Shown here piece after piece: positions 7,686-15,895 of a stretch of DNA of 26,224 bases. The notes under the pieces were generated by a model. It worked only from the letters and a program-made list of their open reading frames with translations, was not told where the DNA came from and ran no database searches. Where the stretch lies: positions 1 to 26,224 of the forward strand of contig JAGCIP010000128.1 in NCBI GenBank assembly GCA_017648525.1, given 5' to 3'. This DNA is from Clostridia bacterium (GTDB taxonomy: Bacteria > Bacillota > Clostridia > Christensenellales > Borkfalkiaceae). Positions within the stretch are counted from its first letter, which is position 1, and the number at the start of each line of letters is the position of its first letter. The translations under genes and the position numbers were made by a program.

Positions 7686-9167
7686 TTAAAAAACTTCGTC
7701 GTCTACAGATTTAAGCACCGCAGGTTCTTCTTTAGGTAAAGTTTCGGGTAAATCTTCGTATTCTGCCGAAACTTTAACGGGGGCGTTTTTTTCGCTTGCC
7801 TGCTCGTCGGGTTCGCCCGTATCTTCGTTAAGGTTAAGGAATTTTGTACACTCGCCCTTAAAGTAGAGTTTAACCATACCCGTGCTACCACTTCTATGTT
7901 TTTCAATGAGAATTTCCGCAACGTTTCTTTGTACAGTTCCTTCTGCAATTTCCTTTTCGCTTGCACTCTTATCAGGGCGGTGAATAAACATAACGATATC
8001 TGCGTCTTGTTCAATCGCACCCGATTCTCTAAGGTCGGATAGTTGCGGTCTGCCTTTTCTAGTTTCAACCGCACGAGATAATTGCGAAAGGGCAAGAACG
8101 GGAACGTTAAGTTCTTTTGCTAAAATTTTAAGACTTCTTGAAATTTCACTAATTTCGTTTTGACGGCTATCACTATTTTTGCTCTTATCAGGCGTCATAA
8201 GTTGAATATAGTCGACCATAACGAAATCAAGCCCAAAACGGCTTTTTAATCTACGGCACTTTGATATAATTTCACGTGGGCGAATAATAGCCGAGTCGTC
8301 TATAAATATTTTTGCATTGCTCAATTTTTCACGGGCTTGCATCATTTTTAACCACTCGGTTCTAGTCATCTTTGCCTTTTTAACGTTTTCCATACTAACG
8401 CCTGCGACAGAACACAACATTCTTTCCGTAAGTTGGTCTTTACTCATTTCTAACGAGAACACGGCACAAGAATAACCTTGCATTGCAACGTTTTCGATTA
8501 AGTTCATTGCAAACGAAGTTTTACCAACCGCAGGACGTGCCGCCAAAATCATAAGGTCGCTCTTATGTAAACCGTCTAAAATTGCGTCTATTCCACGATA
8601 ACCAGTCCTAATTCCCCTATACTTAGACTTGTCGTTACTGAGTTCGTCAAACTTTGTCATAACTTGCGGAATAACTTGTCCTATCTTAACCATTTCGCTG
8701 GTATCTGCTTGGTTGGAGATATCGTAAACGGTTTTTTCTGCAAAAGCGATTGCTGATTCTTTATCAGAACTCGTTTTGCATTCTTCTATAATTTCTGCAG
8801 AGCCTTTTATAAGTTTACGCAACAAACCGTCACGAGTTACTATATCTAGATAGCGGTGATAGTTGGCAGAAGACGGCATAACGTTTGCAAGTTCGGTTAT
8901 ATATGAAAAACCGCCCGCTTGTTCTAACGTGCCTTGTTTTTCAAGCGCATCTGTTAGCGTAACTAAATCTACGGGTTTATTTTGTTTTATTATAGATTCC
9001 ATTGCGTTAAAAATATACTTGTGGCTTTCTGCGTAAAAATCGTCTTCTTGAATAAATGCAGCCACTTCTACTTGCACTTTGGTATCTAAAAGCAAGCACC
9101 CTAAAAGGGCTTGTTCCGCCTCTAAACTATGAGGCATTTCCGTCATTTGTTTTTTGTTGTTTGCCAT
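7686..9167 (-). CDS. dnaB: Replicative DNA helicase DnaB
   Basis: DnaB is the hexameric helicase of the replication fork. The 493-residue protein has the N-terminal DnaB domain (about 12-115) that binds primase, a linker, and a RecA-like domain with Walker A ARPAVGKTS (210-218), Walker B VMVDYIQL (316-323), SQLSR (361-365), DLRESGAIEQDAD (378-390) and the arginine-finger segment KHRSGSTG (423-430). No intein is inserted at these motifs. The final ~45 residues are an acidic, Glu/Pro-rich tail of unknown role. A strong AAGGAG precedes the ATG. It lies 17 nt after pepF. It is the natural partner of the unusual loader-like protein at 15896-17569. Confidence 0.96.
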   Translation of the reverse strand: MANNKKQMTEMPHSLEAEQALLGCLLLDTKVQVEVAAFIQEDDFYAESHKYIFNAMESIIKQNKPVDLVTLTDALEKQGTLEQAGGFSYITELANVMPSSANYHRYLDIVTRDGLLRKLIKGSAEIIEECKTSSDKESAIAFAEKTVYDISNQADTSEMVKIGQVIPQVMTKFDELSNDKSKYRGIRTGYRGIDAILDGLHKSDLMILAARPAVGKTSFAMNLIENVAMQGYSCAVFSLEMSKDQLTERMLCSVAGVSMENVKKAKMTRTEWLKMMQAREKLSNAKIFIDDSAIIRPREIISKCRRLKSRFGLDFVMVDYIQLMTPDKSKNSDSRQNEISEISRSLKILAKELNVPVLALSQLSRAVETRKGRPQLSDLRESGAIEQDADIVMFIHRPDKSASEKEIAEGTVQRNVAEILIEKHRSGSTGMVKLYFKGECTKFLNLNEDTGEPDEQASEKNAPVKVSAEYEDLPETLPKEEPAVLKSVDDEVF

Positions 9168-9184
9168 GATGGTTTCTCCTTGGA

Positions 9185-10936
9185 TTATAACGCAATAAAC
9201 TCATTAAGCGTGTCTTCAAACACCTTAAACGCTTGTATAAACGGTTTTTTATCTGTTAAATCTACACCCGCTATTTTTAACAATTCCACAGGTCCGTCTT
9301 TTCCGCCGGACGATAAGAACTTAAAGTAATCGCCCACGGCGCTCTTTCCTTCATTTAAAATTCTATCCGCAATCGCTAAAGCACTTATGATGCCCGTTGC
9401 GTATTTATAAACGTAAAACGCCCTATAAAAATGCGGTATTCTTGCCCACTCGTACTTAATAAATCCGTCGCTTTTAACCGCCTTTCCGTAATATTTTTTG
9501 TTTAATCTTAAATATTCTTCAGAAAGGTTTTCTTTTGTTAAAGGCACGCCCTTTTCCACGCTTTGATGCGCAAACTGTTCAAATTCTGCAAACTGCGTTT
9601 GTCTAAATAAGGTCGTTCTTATCATTTCCAAAAGGTAAGAAAGCAAGTATTTTTTAAGTTTTGCGTCCTTTTCGGTTGCAAGTAAATGTCTTATAAGTAG
9701 AACTTCGTTAACCGTGCTTGCAACTTCCGCAACAAAAATTTTATAATCGGCTTTAGCATAAGGTTGAGTTCGATTAGAAAAATAACTGTGAATACTATGC
9801 CCCATTTCGTGTGCTATCGTAAACACGTCGTGCGTGGTTTTTTGATAGTTTAATAGAACGTAAGGGTGAGTATCGTAAACGGCAACGCTGTAAGCACCAC
9901 TTCTCTTTCCGTCACTCTCATAAACGTCTAGCCAACGTTCGTTTTTAGCCTTTATCAATAAATCTTGATATTCTTTTCCGAGCGGTGCAAGTCCTTTAAC
10001 TACTAAATCGTAAGCGTCTTCATATTCAAGTTTAAGTTCTGCGTCTTTAACGACGGGAACGTACACGTCGTAAGGATACATTGTCTTAAACCCTAAAAGT
10101 TTTTTCTTTTCACGCATGTATGAGTGTAATAACGGCAAAGCCTTGCGTACCGATTTTATAAGGTTATCGTAAACAACTACAGGCACGTCTTCGCAAAAAA
10201 GCGCACGTTCTAATGCCGACTTGTAGTTTTTTGCCTTTGCAACAAAAACGTCCTTTTTAACGTTTCCGTAATAAGTTGCCGTAATCGTATTGATAAGCGA
10301 TAAATACGCTCCATAATACTTTTCAAAGGTTTTTTTGCGGAGTTTTCTATCTTCCCCGTGCATAATCACACCGTAATAGCCGTGACTTAAAGGAATTTTT
10401 TCCTTGCCGTGCTTAATCTCGCCAAGCGGTAAATCCGCATTGTCAATCTTGGTGAAAATTTCCTTAAAAGTAGAGAGAGTTTCACTAGATAACGCCAAAA
10501 GTTTTTCTTCTCTTTCGGATAGAACGTGTGGTTTTTCTTTGATTATGCCTTTAAGAAAATAATCGTATTCGGCAAATCTTTGGTCTTGTATATACCCGTT
10601 TAAAGTGTCTTCTGAAAGCGCGGTAAGTTCAGGCATAATAAAAGCGGTGTTCGCACCAAAAATTCCGCCCAAAGAAGTTATCCTTGCCAAAAGCGAATCG
10701 TAAAGTGCGTTTTTAGTGTTTTCGTCGTGTTTCATCATTGCGTAAACGCTAAGTTTTTCAAAAACTCTACCCACACGTTCTTGCTCTTTCATACATTCCA
10801 AAAACTTTTCGGGATTACCAAGTTGACCTTTAAAACGGTCAAAATTTAATTCCTTTTTAATCGTTTCAAAAGTTTCTTCCCATTTATCTACACTTTCAAA
10901 TATTTCTTCTGTTGCCCAAGTATATTTTTGTTCCAA
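9185..10936 (-). CDS. pepF: Oligoendopeptidase F (M3B family)
   Basis: This cytosolic zinc metallopeptidase degrades peptides of roughly 7-17 residues. The 583-residue protein has the HEXXH zinc motif HEMGH (376-380) and the third ligand glutamate in FVAEVAST (E404), both set in an all-helical M3 fold of normal length. The start is TTG at 10936, four bases after GGAGAT, and the N terminus matches that of the family, so no longer start is needed. It lies 25 nt downstream of the DUF711 gene and 17 nt upstream of dnaB. Confidence 0.93.
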   Translation of the reverse strand: MEQKYTWATEEIFESVDKWEETFETIKKELNFDRFKGQLGNPEKFLECMKEQERVGRVFEKLSVYAMMKHDENTKNALYDSLLARITSLGGIFGANTAFIMPELTALSEDTLNGYIQDQRFAEYDYFLKGIIKEKPHVLSEREEKLLALSSETLSTFKEIFTKIDNADLPLGEIKHGKEKIPLSHGYYGVIMHGEDRKLRKKTFEKYYGAYLSLINTITATYYGNVKKDVFVAKAKNYKSALERALFCEDVPVVVYDNLIKSVRKALPLLHSYMREKKKLLGFKTMYPYDVYVPVVKDAELKLEYEDAYDLVVKGLAPLGKEYQDLLIKAKNERWLDVYESDGKRSGAYSVAVYDTHPYVLLNYQKTTHDVFTIAHEMGHSIHSYFSNRTQPYAKADYKIFVAEVASTVNEVLLIRHLLATEKDAKLKKYLLSYLLEMIRTTLFRQTQFAEFEQFAHQSVEKGVPLTKENLSEEYLRLNKKYYGKAVKSDGFIKYEWARIPHFYRAFYVYKYATGIISALAIADRILNEGKSAVGDYFKFLSSGGKDGPVELLKIAGVDLTDKKPFIQAFKVFEDTLNEFIAL

Positions 10937-10961
10937 AATAATCTCCTAAAAAACCTAAAAT

Positions 10962-12317
10962 TTAATTCTTGTTGCTATGTATAGGTGCGGGCATTCTTCC
11001 ACCCCTTTCAATAAAGGCTTTACAGCCGTAAGGACTAACCGCCATAATAGGCGCACTTCCTAAAAGTCCACCAAACTCAACACTTTCTCCCACGCCTTTA
11101 CCTGGAACAGGGATTACACGCACAGCCGTAGTCTTATTATTTATCATACCTATTGCCGCTTCGTCTGCAATCATACCCGAAAGGGTGGTTGCGGGGGTAT
11201 CACCGGGAACTGCCACCATATCGATACCAACGCTACAAACACAAGTCATTGCTTCAAGTTTGCTTAAAGTAATTGCGCCTTTTTCCGCCGCCCTAATCAT
11301 ACCGATATCTTCACTAACCGGAATAAATGCGCCCGAAAGTCCGCCAACGTTTGAACTTGCCATAACACCGCCTTTCTTAACGGCGTCGTTAAGCATAGCA
11401 AGTGCTGCAGTCGTTCCATGTCCGCCAACCGAGTCAAGCCCGATTTCTTCTAATATATGCGCAACACTATCACCCATTACAGGGGTCGGTGCAAGCGATA
11501 AGTCCACGATACCAAATTCCGCAGAAAGCCTTTTAGATGCTTCTTTCGCAATAAGTTGACCAGTACGAGTAATTTTAAACGCCGTCTTTTTAATAGTTTC
11601 AGCAATATCTTCAACTGATGCGCCTTTCATACTCTTTAATGCGTGATGAACTACGCCCGGGCCTGAAACGCCAACGTTTATAACCGTTTCGCCTTCGCCA
11701 ACGCCGTGGAATGCACCCGCCATAAAAGGATTATCTTCTACTGCGTTACAGAATACTACGAGTTTTGCGCAACCAAATCCGTCTCTATCCTTAGTTAATT
11801 CGGCAGTTTGCTTTATAATTTTGCCCATAAGCCCAACCGCATCCATATTTATTCCCGCTTTAGAAGAGCCAACGTTTACCGAAGAACACATTCTATCGGT
11901 AACGGCAAGCGCTTCGGGAATGCTTTCTATAAACGATTTTTCATAACTGGTCATACCCTTTTGAACTAACGCAGAATATCCGCCCAAAAAGTCAACGCCA
12001 ACCGTTTTTGCAGCCTTATCGAGTGCTTTTGCAAGCACAACTTCCTTTCCGCAAAAAGATGATGTAAGCAAACTTGCAGGAGTAATTGATACGCGCTTGT
12101 TTATAATAGGCACGCCGAATTCATCTTCTAAGTCTTGTGCAACCGAAACGATTTTTTCGGCTTTTTTACATATTCTATCGTAACAAAGGTCGGCGGTAGT
12201 CTTTGCATCGTCACGAATGCAAGGCAATAACGAAATGCCCATAGTTATCGTTCTAACGTCAAAGTGCTCCTTTTCGACCATATCTATTGTTTCAAGTATT
12301 TCTTTTCTGCTAAACAT
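10962..12317 (-). CDS. DUF711 / UPF0210 (PFL-like) family protein
   Basis: The 451-residue protein begins MFSRKEILETIDMV and continues with the DFRT-like segment FDVRTITMGISLLPC, Gly-rich stretches (GVSGPGVVHHAL, GVGEGE) and GGLSGAFIPVSEDIGMI, typical of the DUF711/UPF0210 family. Family members have a pyruvate-formate-lyase-like barrel, but I see no glycyl-radical motif, so radical chemistry is not expected. The reaction is unknown. As in many Bacillota, it follows directly after a small ACT-domain gene (14-nt gap), suggesting that the ACT protein senses an amino acid or similar ligand for it. Confidence 0.88.
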   Translation of the reverse strand: MFSRKEILETIDMVEKEHFDVRTITMGISLLPCIRDDAKTTADLCYDRICKKAEKIVSVAQDLEDEFGVPIINKRVSITPASLLTSSFCGKEVVLAKALDKAAKTVGVDFLGGYSALVQKGMTSYEKSFIESIPEALAVTDRMCSSVNVGSSKAGINMDAVGLMGKIIKQTAELTKDRDGFGCAKLVVFCNAVEDNPFMAGAFHGVGEGETVINVGVSGPGVVHHALKSMKGASVEDIAETIKKTAFKITRTGQLIAKEASKRLSAEFGIVDLSLAPTPVMGDSVAHILEEIGLDSVGGHGTTAALAMLNDAVKKGGVMASSNVGGLSGAFIPVSEDIGMIRAAEKGAITLSKLEAMTCVCSVGIDMVAVPGDTPATTLSGMIADEAAIGMINNKTTAVRVIPVPGKGVGESVEFGGLLGSAPIMAVSPYGCKAFIERGGRMPAPIHSNKN

Positions 12318-12331
12318 TGGGTAACCTGCCG

Positions 12332-12601
12332 TTAAATTTTATGCATTGCATTAAAAATATCTTCGTGTTGAACGTGAATAGATACGCCTATCTTCTCACC
12401 AAGTTCAACTAAACGCCCCTTAATTTCTATTAAAGATGTGCTTGCGTTTTCAAACCCGCATTGCATTATCATTGTAAAATTGCCTTGCATAATGGTTTGG
12501 CTTATATCTTCTATATTAACGTTGTTTTCCGCAAGACAAGTGCTTACCTTTGCTATAATGCCCGGTTTGTCTTTTCCTATAACAGTAACTATTGCTTTCA
12601 T
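12332..12601 (-). CDS. Small ACT-domain protein (UPF0237)
   Basis: This 89-residue protein is a single ACT domain: MKAIVTVIGKDKPGIIAKVS at the start is the classic strand-turn-helix with the ligand-contact KPG turn, followed by NNVNIEDISQTI and the FTMIMQCG strand. ACT domains bind amino acids and act as regulators. The gene overlaps the upstream membrane-protein gene by 4 bp (ATGA), has a good AAGGAG site inside that gene, and is followed by its usual partner DUF711. A regulatory role is inferred, and the ligand is unknown. Confidence 0.9.
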   Translation of the reverse strand: MKAIVTVIGKDKPGIIAKVSTCLAENNVNIEDISQTIMQGNFTMIMQCGFENASTSLIEIKGRLVELGEKIGVSIHVQHEDIFNAMHKI

Positions 12602-13158
12602 TGTTTATCTCCTTGTTCGGTTTCTTCTTGTTGGTCTAAAATAAGATACTCCACCAAAACGTTGCCTTGCGTAACGTATCTTACGTTTTGACCTTCTTTA
12701 AATTCTGGGAATTCTTCTTGATAAAAAACCAAAACTTTTCTTTCGTAAAAATCTTTTTTATACTTGTTCCACTCCAAGAATATTAACGCCTTAAAATCCA
12801 CGCCGTCTTTATCTTGAAGTTCTTCGCTGTATTCTATAAAACTTCCGGTAGAAGTTTCCTTGATACCTACACACATATTGCGGGTTAAACGGTAATACCT
12901 ATTAACTCTCTTAAATGGTATGCCCATATATAAAAATACAAATACAACGAATAAGGCACTTAACGAATAGTGAATAAATTTAACTGCAACTATAACTGCA
13001 CTTTGATAAGGCAAAGTCCTATACCACAAAAACAGTCCTAAACTTATAAACGCATACACGCCTATTACAACGTAAAACCAAATAAGTACACGCTTTCTTT
13101 GCTTTTGCGCCTCTGTAAAATAACTTTCCTTAAAATATTGAGTATAAATTTCGCTCAT
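12598..13158 (-). CDS. Hypothetical protein with two membrane helices
   Basis: I do not recognise a family. The 186-residue protein has a polar N terminus (about 1-22, with KQRKR before the membrane), two hydrophobic helices at about 23-46 and 54-80, then a basic turn and a soluble domain of about 100 residues rich in Tyr, Lys and Glu (NKYKKDFYERKVLVFYQEEF). Positive charges flank both helices, so the N and C termini probably face the cytoplasm. The ATG follows AGGAG. It sits between lepB (13-nt gap) and the ACT gene (4-bp overlap), so it is co-transcribed with both. Confidence 0.75.
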   Translation of the reverse strand: MSEIYTQYFKESYFTEAQKQRKRVLIWFYVVIGVYAFISLGLFLWYRTLPYQSAVIVAVKFIHYSLSALFVVFVFLYMGIPFKRVNRYYRLTRNMCVGIKETSTGSFIEYSEELQDKDGVDFKALIFLEWNKYKKDFYERKVLVFYQEEFPEFKEGQNVRYVTQGNVLVEYLILDQQEETEQGDKQ

Positions 13159-13171
13159 ACAGACTCCTAAA

Positions 13172-13771
13172 TTAACCGCCTAATCTAAACTTGCTTATAA
13201 TGTTATAAAACTTTGTTATGCTCTTTTTGTTCGACAACGACCACTCACTAACTACGCCCACTATCTGCTCTTTACTGCACACTCCGTAATTACGACTATC
13301 GCTACTATTTTCTCTATTATCGCCTAAATAAAAAAACTCGTTTTCTCCAACCGTAAAAATCGAATCTCTTTCTTTTGCGGGGTGTGTTACTCCGTTTTCT
13401 AAAACGTAAGGTTCAAAATCAAGTTTATTTCCTTGAACAAAAACGTATCCGTCTTTTATTTCCACCGTTTCGCCACCAACTGCAATAACTCTTTTAACTA
13501 GCCAATCTTTACTGCCCACTTTTGCGCCAGACACTATAACCACGTCTCCACGTTCAGGTTCTTTTAGCCTATTCGCTATAAGAACGTCCCCCGTTTGCAA
13601 CGTCGGTTGCATTGACGGCCCAAAAACGTAAACGTTAAATATTACGTAAGTATTCACCATCAATACCGCAAGTATGACTGAAAGCATTATTGCGATAATT
13701 AAAAGAAAATTCCTGTCCGACCTTTCTTTTTTTAATTGAGTTTCTATAAGGCTATCTTTAATTTTAACCAT
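13172..13771 (-). CDS. lepB: Signal peptidase I
   Basis: The type I signal peptidase cleaves signal peptides of exported proteins at the outer face of the membrane. The 199-residue protein has one N-terminal membrane helix (about 22-46), the catalytic serine box GPSMQPTL (51-58, S53), the catalytic lysine in WLVKRVIAVGGE (90-101, K93), and the GDNRENSSDSRNYG box, so all conserved boxes are present. The short periplasm-like insert is typical of Gram-positive SipS-type enzymes. The ATG follows AGGAGAAT, and the start overlaps the end of the DUF951 gene by 8 bp. Confidence 0.95.
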   Translation of the reverse strand: MVKIKDSLIETQLKKERSDRNFLLIIAIMLSVILAVLMVNTYVIFNVYVFGPSMQPTLQTGDVLIANRLKEPERGDVVIVSGAKVGSKDWLVKRVIAVGGETVEIKDGYVFVQGNKLDFEPYVLENGVTHPAKERDSIFTVGENEFFYLGDNRENSSDSRNYGVCSKEQIVGVVSEWSLSNKKSITKFYNIISKFRLGG

Positions 13772-13958
13772 TATTCTCCTCGGGCGGGTAATACTGTTTA
13801 ATAATTCTCGCCGTTTCGTCCACCGACAAAAACACTGCCCGTCCGCATTTTAAGCATTTAATCTTCACGTCTGCACCAACTCGGGTTATAATCCACTCGT
13901 TACCACCGCAAGCGTGATTTTTCTTGGAAATTATCTTTCCGTCAACAGAATACACCAT
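13764..13958 (-). CDS. DUF951 family zinc-ribbon-like small protein
   Basis: This 64-residue protein matches the DUF951 pattern: a VYSVDGKIISKKNHACGGNEW start, then RVGADVKIKCLKCGRAVFL. H15, C17, C35 and C38 are likely zinc ligands. Family members are short bacterial proteins of unknown function, possibly nucleic-acid associated. I place the start at the ATG at 13958 because family members begin close to the VGD-like turn. A TTG at 13976 would add six residues and overlap the upstream gene. The ribosome site is weak (GGGTGTG), so translation may be coupled to the upstream gene, whose TGA lies 8 nt before. Confidence 0.85.
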   Translation of the reverse strand: MVYSVDGKIISKKNHACGGNEWIITRVGADVKIKCLKCGRAVFLSVDETARIIKQYYPPEENNG

Positions 13959-13966
13959 ATCGTTTA

Positions 13967-15664
13967 TCACACCCAAAGCGCATTGTTTATCAAATATTCA
14001 CCGCTGTCCGTCCCAAGTTCAACCGCTTGGATTTTTTCAAGCGTTTTTAAGGTTCTGCCTTCCGCCGTCTTAAACTTTGATATTTCCGCTTTAACGTTTT
14101 GCCAAACGTCTCCGCCCGAAAGATTTACCTTGTAAACATACTCGGTTTTATCTCCAAAATAATCTGCTATAAGTTTAACCCACATTTCCCCTGCCGTTTT
14201 AGAATAAACGTCGCACATAAACATAGCGTCGTTTGCCGGCCTATCCTTTTTCGTTCCAAACTTAAAGGACAAAAGTCCGTCTTTTGAATATACGCCTTCT
14301 ATGCCCATAGGTCCTTTTTTAACGATTACCGCGTCATCTTCTTTCTTTAAGAACAAATGGTCTTTTCCATCTTGATTTGCAGAATAGAAAACACTTTCCG
14401 CATTTTTCTCCCTAGATGAATACAAAAGGTTAGACTTATGCGCATGCGTTATTTCTTCGGGTGAAAATTTCTTGTTTATTATTTTTGAGCCTACCGCCAT
14501 ATCGCCTTTAAAGTTTACTTGCGCAAACATTGTAACAGAGCCAGACTCTGGGTAGGGCAAATAAGAAAATTCATAAACGCCGTCCTTTGTCTTTTCCCCG
14601 CCGATAACTTTAGTAAAGCACCTTAAAGACGGATTGTTAACTTCTTCCGCCACAAACAATTCAACTTCGGCAATGTTTTTTGCAAACGGCGTTACCGAAA
14701 CGACTATTTTACCATCTTTAATTTCGCAACTAATATCGGTTTCATAAGGCAATGCATCGGCTTTTGCCCCATCTTTTTTCAAGAAAACTTCTAAAAAGGT
14801 CAATGCACAAAGATATGCTTGGTTACTTATTCTATCGCTATACCCAACCGAATATTGAATAACGGTATACCCCGTTTCAATTCTCGATATGGTATCGTAC
14901 GCCCTGTCACAATCGTAAAGGGGGCTATTCGTTGCCGATAAAACCAAAGTAGGACATTTAACGTGCATAGCGTATGCTTGTGGTTCAACACCCGCAATAA
15001 ATTTATACATATTATCGGAAAACTGCGGTTCTACCATACCGCCAAACTTGTTAATTCCCCTATATCCGTTCCAGCCAGCGTTTAGGGCAAATATTGAACA
15101 AGCCAAATCCCCGTCAAAATCCATACCCGCAACCTGCCAAAGCGCAGTTGCAGATTCCTTAACTCCTATCGCACCAACTCTACTTACTTTTGATAAGGAC
15201 TTTAAGTATTTTAACGCATATTTCAATACACACGTCCACTCATACCAACAAGTTTTGACAACTTCTCCTTCCACAACGTAAAGAGTGTCCTTGACGTTTT
15301 GATAGTTTGCGTAATCTATTTGCGACGGATAAACGGTGTAATTTTCCTTTCCTTCCGCCTTGCCGGCAATGTCTACGGAGAATACGGTGTACCCACGTTT
15401 TACTAAATCAATAGTAAGTTCACGGTCTGGTAACTGTTCTAAATCTTGCACCAACAAAACAGCGGGCGCAACCGCACGTTGCGAACGCTTTGCAAGCACT
15501 CCGTAAATCTCAACGTTTTCTTCACCAACCGCTCTACCTTGCAAGTAGTAATGAGTAAAAATAACGCCGTCTACGTTTTCTTCTTTAATAAGTTTTGCTT
15601 GGGGCACTCCCTCAATCTTAAAGTCTTTCCAAATTGCCAAAGGGGTTAGTATGTTTCCTGCCAT
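13967..15664 (-). CDS. Alpha/beta-hydrolase-like protein with a degenerate nucleophile site and C-terminal beta-rich domain
   Basis: This 565-residue protein shows an acetylxylan-esterase/dienelactone-hydrolase-like layout: an N-terminal beta segment, VAPAVLLVQDLEQL (66-79), RGYTVFSVDIAGKAEG (90-105), then RVGAIG followed by GVKES (167-171) where GxSxG is expected, and PTLVLSATNSPLYDCDRAYD (238-257). The position of the catalytic histidine reads SVGYSDRIS, without His. The C-terminal ~250 residues look beta-rich with no recognised family. The protein lacks a signal peptide, so it is cytosolic. I choose ATG 15664, preceded by AGGAAA. A GTG at 15727 adds 21 residues but has no ribosome site. 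It is the first gene of the long minus-strand cluster. Catalysis is doubtful. Confidence 0.7.
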   Translation of the reverse strand: MAGNILTPLAIWKDFKIEGVPQAKLIKEENVDGVIFTHYYLQGRAVGEENVEIYGVLAKRSQRAVAPAVLLVQDLEQLPDRELTIDLVKRGYTVFSVDIAGKAEGKENYTVYPSQIDYANYQNVKDTLYVVEGEVVKTCWYEWTCVLKYALKYLKSLSKVSRVGAIGVKESATALWQVAGMDFDGDLACSIFALNAGWNGYRGINKFGGMVEPQFSDNMYKFIAGVEPQAYAMHVKCPTLVLSATNSPLYDCDRAYDTISRIETGYTVIQYSVGYSDRISNQAYLCALTFLEVFLKKDGAKADALPYETDISCEIKDGKIVVSVTPFAKNIAEVELFVAEEVNNPSLRCFTKVIGGEKTKDGVYEFSYLPYPESGSVTMFAQVNFKGDMAVGSKIINKKFSPEEITHAHKSNLLYSSREKNAESVFYSANQDGKDHLFLKKEDDAVIVKKGPMGIEGVYSKDGLLSFKFGTKKDRPANDAMFMCDVYSKTAGEMWVKLIADYFGDKTEYVYKVNLSGGDVWQNVKAEISKFKTAEGRTLKTLEKIQAVELGTDSGEYLINNALWV

Positions 15665-15770
15665 AATTTTCCTACCATCTAATAGTGTAAACTCGCTAAA
15701 AAATGCACTTTTCGTTAATTTTCTCACGAATTAAGTTGCTTTTTATCGCTTTTTCGTTTATAATAACATT

Positions 15771-15788
15771 TACTCTCACTTGAGAGTA
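15771..15788. promoter_or_regulatory. 18-bp perfect palindrome, candidate operator
   Basis: TACTCTCA-CT-TGAGAGTA is a perfect 8-bp inverted repeat with a 2-bp centre. It ends 1 bp before the plus-strand -35-like box and falls about 20-37 nt downstream of the predicted minus-strand start site. That position suits a repressor that controls both divergent units. It could also form a hairpin in the minus-strand leader. Confidence 0.45.
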
Positions 15789-15789
15789 C

Positions 15790-15818
15790 TTGCATTAGTT
15801 TATTATTATAGTTATTAT
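15790..15818 (+). promoter_or_regulatory. Candidate promoter of the DnaD-like gene
   Basis: TTGCAT (15790-15795) and TATTAT (15813-15818) are spaced 17 bp apart, with expected transcription start near 15825. The surrounding run of T/A makes alternative -10 choices possible (TATAAT at 15823-15828). Its -10 overlaps the -10 of the divergent minus promoter, so the two promoters would compete. Confidence 0.4.
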
Positions 15819-15842
15819 ATTATATAATATTCTAAACGTCAA
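15814..15842 (-). promoter_or_regulatory. Promoter of the 15-gene minus-strand cluster
   Basis: On the minus strand TTGACG (15837-15842) and a perfect TATAAT (15814-15819) are spaced 17 bp apart, a near-consensus sigma-A promoter. The predicted start is near 15807, giving a leader of about 140 nt to the ATG at 15664. The palindrome at 15771-15788 lies in this leader. Confidence 0.75.
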
Positions 15843-15895
15843 TGCAAGCGATTTTAACTTTTTTTGCCGTTTATTGGTTTTTAAAGGAATACGCT

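Noticed and set aside
7686..9167. Intein in DnaB
   Set aside because: Walker A, Walker B and arginine-finger segments are contiguous and total length is normal apart from an acidic tail.
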